Below are positions 8,901 through 18,480 of a stretch of 64,000 bases of DNA, piece by piece. The stretch lies in the NCBI GenBank assembly GCA_022702545.1, contig JAHRBC010000001.1, forward strand, positions 4,154,001 to 4,218,000. Direction: 5' to 3'. Position 1 is the first letter of the stretch, and every line of letters starts with the position of its first letter. The notes beneath the pieces were generated by a model. The model was not told the origin of the DNA. It made no database searches and saw only the letters and a list, made by a program, of their open reading frames with translations. The translations under genes and the position numbers were made by a program. The stretch is from Phycomyces nitens (taxonomy: Eukaryota > Mucoromycota > Mucoromycetes > Mucorales > Phycomycetaceae).

Positions 8901-10072
8901 AGGATATAAAATAATTGAGAGTATATCACTGGTCAAGAGTAATAAAGAGGATACCAAAATCAATAAATAATGGGCTATCTACTGTAGGCAAAGTACCTTA
9001 TACTACAGTTATGTGACTTCTCAAGGGTGTAGGCAAAGGAACCTTGCCATTCTATTTTTAATAGACTTATTGAATATAATAAAATTAAAACTGAGATTTG
9101 CATAGGTAATTCTGGTATTCACTTCAAGTTGACATATTAAGAATACTAACTCCCCTTACTAGCATCACCCCTAGTGGACTAAACACCAGTGTTTAGCGCG
9201 AAAATGCTCAGGCACCAAAGGTACCTTGTGCACTAGGCATTTGTTCACATAAACTCCAGTATATACCTTACCTTTGTCCAGGAATATACCTACCTATATA
9301 CCAGTGTATATCAAATGGTTTTCCCAGTGTATTGTAATGAAATACAAGAAAGACATTTTAAAACAAGAATTAAAATAAAAAATAAAAAATAAAAACAGGT
9401 ATGTTATGTAAAAAAATATATCTATAACCATGTAAACTTTTATAGACCTGCAAGCCATCAATGGCAACCTGTTCATCATCAAAGTTTTCAGAAAATGTCT
9501 AGTTTGCATGGATTATTTTATTTTATACATAAATCGCAGAAAATGATAAATATATGATTCCAAGTTTAGGTTAAGCCACAAAATGCTTACTCATCAACCC
9601 ATAAATGTATTTCATTTGTCTACGGAATTTGAACACATCACAATATTCACAAATATTAGATTTTCTTCAGATAAAGTCTTTGATTCTTTCACTTGATAGT
9701 TACAGTGAGAATATATAGTATAAAAAAGTATAATATACCAAATTATTATAATATAATATAATAATTATTTTAATTACTCTAAATGTAAATGTGAAGCGCA
9801 ATACATATTTATTTTTGATTATCAAATTCATTGAAAATATTTGCGAAACTAATTGATACTTTTTTGTTGTTTTTCATGGTTTACTGTGACACCACATATT
9901 TTTTGATCCTACACAACATATCTCATTAGACTTTGCCTTTCATAAATACTATGAAAAAGATTCATATTTAAAAATAAAGCAGCTATTATAATTGTTGAAT
10001 AGGTTTTAAAATGATATACACTATCTTAAAATTTATTTTTAATAAAAATAACGAGTAAGATCATTTTATTAT
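8901..10072. other. AT-rich spacer, no gene seen
   Basis: About 1.2 kb, very AT-rich, without a credible open frame. It contains the 112-bp dispersed repeat at 9221-9332. A short frame at 9294-9509 on the minus strand overlaps that repeat and is considered chance. Confidence 0.5.
9221..9332 (+). repeat. 112-bp dispersed repeat, copy 1
   Basis: Identical to 22093-22204 except for one base (C versus T in TTGTT-ACAT), both on the plus strand. It starts GTACCTTGTGCACTAGGCAT and ends CCCAGTGTAT. Sequences on either side are unrelated between the two copies. Confidence 0.9.
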
Positions 10073-10074
10073 TA

Positions 10075-10499
10075 GGCATGACATTTTGAATTTTTTAACT
10101 CAGATAACTCTGGATGGGAGCAGACATTTCTTGGGACACGACATTTTAAGCGGGCACGACGTTTCTTGGGACATGACATTTTAAGCAGGCACGATATTTC
10201 TCAGGACACGACGTTTCTTGATAGGATATACAATCTTCAGATATCATGGTGTTTGGATGTTCTCATAAAGTTTGTTACCATAATATACATTGAGAATACA
10301 AACTAAAGTTAATATTCCACCTCCATTATGAATTAAAATCCTTTTTAACGCATGTCATTTATAGAAGAAATATTGCAGTGTTAGGGACCAGATCTATTTG
10401 TTAGACACCGGACAGCAAGTCACAATTAAAATGTCTGGTAAAATCAAAACGTCGTGCCCGCTCAAAAACGTCGTGCCCCATCCAGAAATGTTGTGCCCC
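10075..10499. mobile_element. Small non-autonomous TA-flanked element with iterated motif
   Basis: The 425-bp block is flanked by TA at 10073-10074 and 10500-10501. It carries about ten variants of G-G-[GA]-C-A-[CT]-G-A-C-[AG]-T-T-T: seven on the plus strand between about 10074 and 10222, and three in inverted orientation between about 10446 and 10499. The ends (GGCATGACATTTT and the complement of AAATGTTGTGCCCC) form imperfect terminal inverted repeats. TA flanks suggest a Tc1/mariner-type MITE, but no matching autonomous element is present in the window. Confidence 0.55.
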
Positions 10500-10914
10500 T
10501 AATATTAGCGAAGTGGCAATGCTGTACTATAAAGCAATGTTTTAACATAGGGTGGTTTTTTTTCCAACTATGAGACAAGCTACCTTGTCAGCTATCTCGT
10601 TGACGTGCTATCTAGTAGTGGATTTTTGAAATAATGTGCCGCAGGTGAGGGCTGTTAGCACTTTCGGTGTACTGATCTGATCTGGAAAAACAAAAAGAAA
10701 TATTTAAAAGTACGGTTCTATTTTGGTGCCGTATTTATGGACCTGGAAATATTGGGAGAATCATATATTCATGAAAATACATGGTTGTGTATTTGTCAAA
10801 CATATTGAGCATACTCTTCATGAAAGCCAATTAAATGAATGGATTGAAAGCTTCTTTATTCTTCTTCAGCAGTAATATATCACCCATTATTTGATTTCCT
10901 GTTTATAATTGATT
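10500..10914. other. Intergenic, nothing recognised
   Basis: AT-rich sequence between the small element and the 3' end of array copy 2. No frame, repeat or structured motif was recognised. Confidence 0.4.
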
Positions 10915-12005
10915 GGTAATGTTTTACGTTTTTATTTTTATTAGAAAGAATAGAATGTTTCTAGGTTCAGGGTCTACTATTATGCCTATTCCTATGCCTA
11001 GCCGTTTCTACCCGGTTGCTTGCTGCTATTTGGATGGAATATTTTTCTACATAAAAAATACCTGCAAAAATATGAATATCCAACGATTTTTTGGGCTGCG
11101 GGAGTGTTCTGTAAAAGATAAAGAAGTGTTATTGATATGGGATACAAAGAGGAAATTTTTGTGTGTCAAAAGATACTTACATTGCAAGAGATGGGCAAGA
11201 GTGGGCAAAGGGGACTTGATTTTTAAGGCTGGATGGGCTGTGTGGCAGGTTTTACTATAAAAAAGGGAATAAAAATTAATATGGGTGAACAGAGTGATGA
11301 TATATTTAATTTACATACCAGGAGCCAAATGGGTTATCAAAGTAGGGGGCATGGTGTGCAAAGAAAGCCCAAGTGAGTCTATAAAACACATAATAATAAT
11401 TATTAATAAATAGTCTGAATAATATTTTGAATAAGCAAAAAGAGATTTATAAAGAATATTACCTTTATGATTACAATTGCGAATGATGGAGGAGGCCGAT
11501 GGCGTGAATAGACAGGGCAGTCTACAATGGAATAGAGTCAGAGAGGGAACAAGTATGATTGAAAGAAATTTTTTTACCTGGTGCCAATAGCATCCTTATA
11601 TAAGTTGTTTGGCTAATCTGAGAGAGAAAGTGAAAATAATTTTTATCAAGATGATGGTACCAGTGAATGCGGCCAGTGAGTATTTGTCTAGATGGCCATT
11701 GTGGAAAGGATGAGTTGCAATGGGAGTGCACATCTATGAAAAAGAGATTAATTTGTGTGTATAAAGAGGTATAAAAAATGTCTTACCAGAGAAAGGCGCC
11801 AATATCAAAAAAGCAAGCAAAAGGAAAAATAAAGGGAACCAAAGAAAAAGGAGAGAATCTGAAATTTTTTTCACCTTTGAAACATGCTGTGGAAGGTGTG
11901 ATGGATTGAGCCCAAAAACAATATCAAGGCCGATTTGCATCTCAGTACTTCAAGACAATGGATGAACATCTTTATAGTCATTCAAAATGCCTATATATAA
12001 TGGCC
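10915..12005 (-). other. Multi-intron array copy 2 (putative spliced transcript)
   Basis: Reading leftward, candidate introns are 11522-11577, 11379-11462, 11255-11318 and 11109-11180 (56-84 nt), between exons of about 59-74 nt. Donors match copy 1 closely: CCAG|GTAAAAAAA, then |GTAAT, then G|GTATGTAAAT, then GCAAT|GTAAGTAT. The last acceptor leads into AACACTCCCGCA versus AACACTACCGCA in copy 1. A TATA-like run at 11992-12000 precedes the first exon, and the 3' end has CTAATAAAAA near 10930. A 68-codon frame (11940-11734) and a 69-codon frame (11731-11522) run across predicted introns and are not convincing proteins. The unit points away from the family gene at 12175. Confidence 0.5.
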
Positions 12006-12174
12006 TTTTTGATAGTATTCAACCTCTCTTACTTTTACAACAACCCACACACACACACACACTTACTCACCCACCCACTCAAACAGTTTTTGTATGTATA
12101 TTATATTTATTTTTATTTCAATTAAACAAAAACTAATAATTATAATCGAAATATACTTTACCATATTCTAGAAA

Positions 12175-13447
12175 ATGGTTAATCAAAGAAGAACAATTGC
12201 TCCTCGTCCTGCTACTGCTGACATGGATCTGATATTGGAAAAGCTTGTTGCCATGGAGAACAAGATGACCATTATGGAAGGCAAGATGGTGACATCAAAC
12301 ACCAGACTTGTAACGATAGATTCCAGACTTGGTGTCATTATTGTAGAAAACCGTGAGACTATCACTGCCATTGATAATTTTGTTGAGGCTGCTCCTGCTG
12401 CTCCTGCTGCTCCTGCTGCTCCTGCTGCTCCTGCTGCTCCTGCTGCTCCTGCTGCTCCTGCTACTCCTGCTGCTCCTGCTGCTCCTGCTGCTCCTGCTGC
12501 TCCTGTTGCTCCTGTTGCCTCCACCAGTGCAACTAGCAATGTTGTTGTGACGGATCCCATTGCTTTGTCAAACCCCAGCAAGAGAGTTTCCACAGAGGTT
12601 TATGTAAGTATTATACTAAAGAGCAAAGACTATACTATCAGTTTGTTAACTTTTATATATTATTAGGCTGCGATCCGCAAATTCATGTGGAATCCAAAGT
12701 TTCGGTCAACTGTCCCAGCAGAAGTAGAGGCCAACAACGATAAGCCCAGGTGGAACACTGATGTTCACTTCAACGTGACTCCCAACAAGGAGTTGGTTGA
12801 TCGAATGCTCGTCTACCTGGGGCGCAAGTTTGCTGGCAACGGAATGAAGCAAAAGGATCTTCGTGAGAGGCTCCACAAGAATTTCATTAGTAGATGCCGA
12901 AAAGTGAGAGAGTCTCCTGCTGTGAGGGCTGCGTTGAACAGATGTTCATGAAGATCTGGTTGTGCAAACGAAGTAAGTTGTTTGCAATATATTAAAAATC
13001 CATTAAACGCATATTAATAATAATATTTGTAGAACTATGCTCGTCGTTTGGCAGCATATGACAATAACAGGGCTGAAATCAACCAGGAGATGGGTTGGAA
13101 CTGCATAGGTGCACTCCAAAAGGGAGCAATGTCCGAGGGAGAATCAGATGACAAAGTCTCTGAAGCAGGAAGAAGACGTGTGGTTTGCACAATTCGCCCA
13201 AGTTGGAGAAGCAATGAAGTGAGTTGTTGAGCTGAATATAAATAGTATATTGAATGACTGTAGATTGCTGATGCGCAATTGATAGTTTAACTGATTCATC
13301 CAAGTCGTTGACAGATTCGTTGGTCTCCAACTTGGAGCAAACTCCCACCAGTTGTTGTCAAGGGTTTATGACAGAACTGTGGACGTGGCAGTCCCAACTA
13401 ATTTTAATCCCAGTCTTCCTCAGTGGGCTCTTAGACATGGGCTTTAA
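12175..13447 (+). pseudogene. Repeat-associated coiled-coil family gene, frame-disrupted
   Basis: Exons are inferred at 12175-12603, 12667-12972, 13033-13218 and 13264-13447, separated by GTAAGT- or GTGAGT-type introns. Exon 1 gives a basic start, a coiled coil with repeated M-x-x-x-x-x-K-M, and an Ala/Ala/Pro minisatellite. Exon 2 carries the family's conserved block (W-N-P-K, later P-R-W-N-T-D-V-H-F-N-V). Exon 3 has M-S-E-G-E-S-D and I-R-P-S-W-R-S. The last exon ends L-P-Q-W-A-L-R-H-G-L-stop. Exon 2 changes frame near its end, and exon 4 has a stop after eight codons plus another shift, so the copy is probably dead. Function unknown. Its paralogue is cut by the left window edge. Confidence 0.6.
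12385..12516 (+). repeat. GCTCCTGCT minisatellite
   Basis: About 14 copies of a 9-bp unit encoding Ala-Pro-Ala in the gene's frame, with two variant units (ACT, GTT). Because the unit lacks stop codons in most frames it also creates long Leu-rich and antisense Ala/Gly-rich shadow frames. Confidence 0.9.
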
Positions 13448-13629
13448 TAAAATATTTTTTTTTATCTATCCATCTATTTTTTTTGACACGCATTACGTTT
13501 TGACAACATTTATAAAGGCAATGCTATTTCTGTTTGTTTGTTTTTTATGAAAGAGAAAAGATATTTATTTATTTATTATATGCAAAGCTTTTTGGGCAAA
13601 GGGATGACCAGCATCCTCTTCACGCCATT

Positions 13630-14757
13630 TCAACTTGTGTGCGTGGCAGTCGCAACTTCTAAAAGAAGGTGATGCACTGGCAAGATACACTCATGACTGG
13701 GGGGAGAAAAGCCAGGCAAACATATATCAACACCTTCATCCTCACACAAACGATCATAGGACACACCATACCATCTCACAAAGGTGAAAACATGCCAACT
13801 TTGATATGATTGGCGATTTGGACAAACAGAGGCAGAGAGAGGTGGCATAAAGTTGTGGACAAACATATACTGTATTTGTCCAGGATATGCAGTCTGGTTC
13901 TCACCCGTACTAGTGCCAAACAAAGCTTGAATGTATGATCCACCCTTGCCAGAGCCATTGTGACCATGATAGATCTGCCCAAGAAGATTGATTGACTTTA
14001 TCTTTGTTATCTGATTGTCAACAAACAGCAAAGAAGAAGTGGCGTATTGATAGCTCTCCAGCTCAGAAATGTCATAAGTATCCTTATAATACTCCAACAA
14101 ATGAAGATAGTTGCCATCACTCATTGCTGTTTCTGGCCTAGCTTGGAGAGGAAATGCTGTGGGAGGGAGAGGCTCATTACCCTTGATCGGGAATTTGGAA
14201 TCTTGGGAGGCATCCACAAAATTTTGAATTTGGAATGGGCGTCATGTTGGTGCAGGTGCAGGTGCAGGTGGAGACAAGGTGGCAAAGGACGAAGAAAGTT
14301 TGGCTAAGAGAGGAAAGAAAGGAGCAGATACTGATGACTTGAGGATGGCATTCGTATAGTCCTCCTTGTACAAATTCTAGACAAATGTTTTCATAAATGT
14401 TGACTCGAACCCGTCTCTTCTGTTTGTCTTGATGTTCTTCAACAACCCATTGTATCTCTCAAACCCAAAGAGCCAATAGCCATACACTGGTCTAAAATCA
14501 CAAATGGTCTCGCGAAGATGAAGATGTAGGTGCATATTGCAGGTGAGGACAGTGTGTGGGTATTGTTGTTCACAGGCTTGACCAAATTTCTCCAGGTGAC
14601 TATGGGCTTCATCAAGTTTGTCAAAAGTGATGGCTGGCTTTATCAAGAGGCGGCAGGCGTCGACAAAGCTAATCTAATTCTTGAACTTGGCAGCAGGGAG
14701 AACGGTCTTCAACAGACACTGGAAAAAGTATACGATTTTATGGTGGAGAAATATCTG
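13630..14757 (-). pseudogene. tnp2/DUF4218-type (CACTA-like) transposase, C-terminal relic
   Basis: The upstream part (about 14757-14377) holds the DUF4218 signature: N-M-H-L-H-L-H-L-R-E followed by P-V-Y-G-Y-W-L-F and F-E-R-Y-N-G. The downstream part (14217-13630) matches the tail seen after DUF4218 in mucoralean copies: an S-Y-Q-Y-A block, then G-Q-I-Q-Y-M-F and a V-R-W-Y motif. The two parts are in different frames, and an in-frame stop lies upstream near 14680. The N-terminal catalytic half is missing. It is convergent with the family gene at 12175. The family call rests on the DUF4218 motif and is fairly secure; activity is excluded. Confidence 0.75.
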
Positions 14758-15021
14758 TAGTATTAAAGTACCATCATCGATTTATTGTTATTTCAATCTA
14801 TATTTCTCCACCATACAAATATGAATGATACTATAGGGAATGATGCCTGGTCTATCAGAGAAATAGGTCTTTAGTTCCACTTGAAAAACCTTTGATACCC
14901 CCCAACTTTTCTGTTATTAAAGAGGTCTAGTTTATTTTATATTTCGTGTCAAGTAAGCCTATTATTTATTGTATTTTGTGCCATATAAAGCTAATCGCAA
15001 TATCGCGATTTACAATCTATT
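14758..15021. other. Spacer between the tnp2 relic and MULE C
   Basis: AT-rich sequence with no frame. It probably contains decayed ends of the neighbouring elements, but no terminal repeat was identified. Confidence 0.3.
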
Positions 15022-15872
15022 GCATCTCCTTATTTTCTATCGTCTGATGTTTAAATTTGGAGGAATAACAGGAACTTGTGACAGCTTTTACTTTTACAAA
15101 TTCTTGTAGTGTGATCTATTTACATTTTTTAAATACTTTTTGTTACAAAACCTATTATGAAAAAGATTGATTTTTATTAACGTTGAGTATTTATATTTTG
15201 GAAATGAAGAGAGTTTTCATTCTTCAAGTCATCAACATGCTTTAATGCATCAAACAGTAACCTGTCTACCATCTCTAACTTAGAAATATCCACACCTGGA
15301 ATGCTCCTCAATCTCTCCAAATCTTCTCTCTGATGATACAATGTTGTTGCATTGGCCATAATACTTTGGATTACTAAGCTAGGATCTTGCAATCTATTTC
15401 TTTGCTCAACATTTTTATCCACTAAAGCTTCATTTCTGACACTCTGGGCTGATTGTTGCAACTGCATGTGTGCATGGTCTTGCTGCTCATGATATACCAA
15501 ATTTGCTTTACTGTATCGCTTGAGCAGGTACATATGCTTACATGGCAGTTGGCGACGGTGGAAACTGGGGCAAGAACACTTTTGGATCAACCCATGTTCA
15601 ATCATGACAGTATACCATTGATTTTCTGTTGAAAAAGACTTGATTTGCCACTCACCATAAGAGTCATCCATACTATTATTAATCTCACCCAAAGGGTTAA
15701 TGATCATAGAAGGGAGTATGTCCTCTTGGATTTGGGAGGCAGCAAAGGAGTTTCTTGAAAGCTCATTTTCAACAGGACCCATTCTTCCATTGCTGAAATT
15801 AAGTCTTTCAACCTCTTGTTCATAGTAGAACTCAACATCGTTGGTCAGGATAAAGACAAGATGGTCCAATCT
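15022..15872 (-). mobile_element. MULE copy C, truncated at its 5' side
   Basis: The left terminal inverted repeat starts GCATCTCCTTATTTTC at 15022 and matches both ends of copy B. The body is almost identical to the 3' part of copy B. The copy stops abruptly at 15872 inside the transposase gene, where the terminal repeat of copy A begins. The missing 5' part is nowhere on the other side of A. Confidence 0.85.
15177..15872 (-). pseudogene. MULE transposase C-terminal fragment (copy C)
   Basis: About 230 codons covering the region after the catalytic domain: the F-Y-Y-E-Q-E-V-E-R-L stretch, a SWIM zinc finger (C-S-C-P-S-F then C-K-H-M) that binds DNA in MULE transposases, and a coiled-coil tail. 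It differs from copy B at only about seven of 210 residues and lacks copy B's internal stop. The catalytic residues are missing. Confidence 0.85.
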
Positions 15873-18326
15873 GCATCTCCTTATTTTTCCTCGATTGCTA
15901 TCTGAATTTCGAGGAATAATAGGAACGTGTGACAGTGTTTACTTTTTCAAATTCTTATATTATTATTTATATTTATTCATATACCTCTTTCAAAATAAAC
16001 GTTTTTATTATTATATTATAGAATTGATTTTATTATCGTTAGGTATTTATATTTCTAAAGTATGAAGGATTTGCATTTTTCAAATCATCAAAATGCTTCA
16101 TTGCATCCATTAGCGATCTAGTCATCATCTCTACTTTTTCAAGATCTACCCCTGGGATTCTTCTCAATGTCTCCAAATCTTCTTGTTGATGGTGCCATAT
16201 TGCTGAACTAGTTATAGCACGCTGAAAGATAGAGTTGACATTGTCGGCTTCGTCATCATTCACATCACTACTTGTCTCAATTGCTTGGTCTACTGCAGTT
16301 TCTGTACTTTCAGACGTCTGGTTTTGTTGTTGCAAGTTTATACGGGTTTGTTCTTGCTGTTCAATGTATCCCAATGCAACTTTACTATATTTTTTCAGCA
16401 AAAACATATGCTTGCATGGTATTTGCCAACGGAAAAAGCTTGGGCATGAACATTTTTGGATCAAATTGCTCGAAATTATGATTGTATACCATATAGACTC
16501 TGACAAAAATGACCGGATTTGCCACTTACCATTAGAATCATCCATACTATTACTAATCCCACCCAAAGGGTTTATGATCATAGAAGGGAGTATGTCATCT
16601 TGAATCTGGGAGGCAGCAAAGGAGTTTTTTGTGAGCTCGTTCTCAACAGGACCCATTCTTCCATTGTTGAAGTGTAAGCACTCAACCTCTTGTTCATAGA
16701 AGAACTCAACATTGTTGGTCAAGATGAATATGAGGCGATCCAATCTTCTGATTCTGGCGCGATTAAAGTAAATAACCTTCAACTGATTATGTCACGATTC
16801 AATATAGTTGTTGGTTAAATATCTCTGGTGCTGTTCGTGAACGTAAGGGCGTCCCCATCTCCTCAACAATTCTTCAGTGGCTGTCCATTTTCTTTCAAAG
16901 TAATGAAGAAATTCGGGTTGACTTTGGATATTTTGTTTGAAAGCAGCAATTTTTGTCAAAAAAACTGTTTCATCTGACTCAACAAGTATGTCTTTCAGAT
17001 CAGTCTTCAGTTGTCTTTTGTATGATCCAAGCTGTTGTGTTGTATACGAGCCATCCAACTTGACCTTACTATCCAAATTGTTCTGCCAGGCACGAAGAAC
17101 ATGGAATTCACAGTAGTGAATTGTTGTCTGAGGTAATGCTGCTTTAATTGCATTGACTTCAGCAATACAGCAATCAATTGTGATATTGAGTGGTGAAAAG
17201 TTACTGCTTTGACAAAGATGCACAAGCCATTGGTTGATTGGTCCAACTGTCTGGTCATTTGTCACCATGTATGCAACAGGGTAGCCTTTACCAGTTTGTG
17301 GATGTCTGGTAACCAAGGAATACATGACTTCCATACTTCTTGATGAAATACCATGTGTGGTGTCGAGGCAAAAAGACTGGCACATGCTCATTATGGTTAC
17401 TTGTGTGGGTGATTGGAACCCAAAAGCAAAGAGATTCTGATTACTAGAGTACAGGGAAATGTTTCCAGTAAAAACTGTATAGCTCTGAGAAAGAAGCTTT
17501 TCATTTAACCAGATTGCTACTGAAGTGTTTTCATCTGAATCGAACATATAGAGCAATGTCTTCATCTATATTTTGTATAAATATCATTAAATCTAACCTC
17601 TTGTATGTGCTATTATTAACAAACCTTTCTCATTCTATTATAAATTTCTTCATAATTAGGCTTTCTGGTACCAACACCCCAGTTTTCAATCTGTCTAAGT
17701 GTGGATATCCTTGTATTTCTACAGTTGCTTCCACTTCTCAACTGATCCTCAATAATTCTGATTGCCTCAGAAGGCAAAGGCAAGATTCTTATTTCCTGGC
17801 TCTCTCCAGGAACATGGTTGGTATGATCTTTTGTCATACAAAAGGTAACAATTGAAGTATTGTTAAACTGCTTGATTCTCAAAGCAGCCGTACAACCACA
17901 TGTCTTTGTATCTTTTTGTGCTAGACGGACTTGTCGCTTAGACTGGTATTTTCCAGCACGATGGCATTGCTTTGTCTCTCCAAAGACCAAGGTTGGATCC
18001 ATAAGTTTTCTATTTACTATCCACTTTGTTGAGCACAGTGTATTCATTCGGCTAAGACACTGCTCCCATTCATTTGCTTTTACTGAGATTGTTGTATTCA
18101 AAGGAAGCATCTTAATGCCTTCAATGGAGGAGTTGATTAAAGCATTTTGAATGTTTGAGACGTTATAGATAATGGTGTTGGTGGACATTTTTGAATAAAT
18201 AATTAGAGAAAGAAAAATATAAAAAATAAATTGAGAAAAAATAACTAGGTACTCAGCCAAGCCTCCTCTGAAAAAGCCACTATTCCTTGAAATTCAGATA
18301 GCGATTGAGGAAAAATAAGGAGATGC
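15873..18326 (-). mobile_element. MULE copy A
   Basis: 2454 bp between inverted termini GCATCTCCTTATTTTTCC (left) and its complement ending GGAGATGC (right). The subterminal sequence diverges from B and C. The flanks do not match (GTCCAATCT on the left, GTTTAAGT on the right), so no target duplication survives. The simplest reading is insertion into copy C followed by loss of C's other half. Confidence 0.8.
16039..18188 (-). pseudogene. MULE transposase (copy A), one nonsense mutation
   Basis: Exon 1 runs 18188-17625, then a 59-nt intron (17624-17566, GTTTGT...ATAG, phase 0), then exon 2 from 17565. The N-terminal part has a Cys/His FAR1-like zinc region (C-G-C-T-A-A-L). Exon 2 holds the MULE DDE domain: F-C-L-D-T-T-H, I-T-I-D-C-C, and H-Y-C-E-F-H. 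The motif carrying the catalytic Glu, N-Y-I-E-S-W in copy B, reads N-Y-I-E-S-stop here (TGG to TGA near 16792). A SWIM finger and coiled tail follow in frame. Apart from that stop the gene is well preserved, so inactivation looks relatively recent. Confidence 0.85.
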
Positions 18327-18480
18327 GTTTAAGTGCATCTCCTTATTTTCTATCGTCTGATGTTTAAATTTGGAGGAATAGTGGCTTTTTCAGTGAAGGC
18401 TTGGCTGAGTTACTAGTTATTTTCTCTCGATTTCTTTTTATTTTTTTCTTTCTCGAATTCTTTATTAAAAATATTCAAAA

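Noticed and set aside
10913..11260. 115-codon plus-strand frame
   Set aside because: It lies antisense across predicted introns of array copy 2 and shows no domain or codon signal; the splice-site pattern on the other strand explains the region better.
12183..12593. 136-codon antisense frame and 65-codon poly-Leu frame over the Ala-Pro region
   Set aside because: They are by-products of the stop-free 9-bp minisatellite, as is the antisense Gly/Ala-rich frame.
15864..18335. Target duplication for MULE copy A
   Set aside because: The flanks GTCCAATCT and GTTTAAGT do not match; the right one is copy B's duplication.
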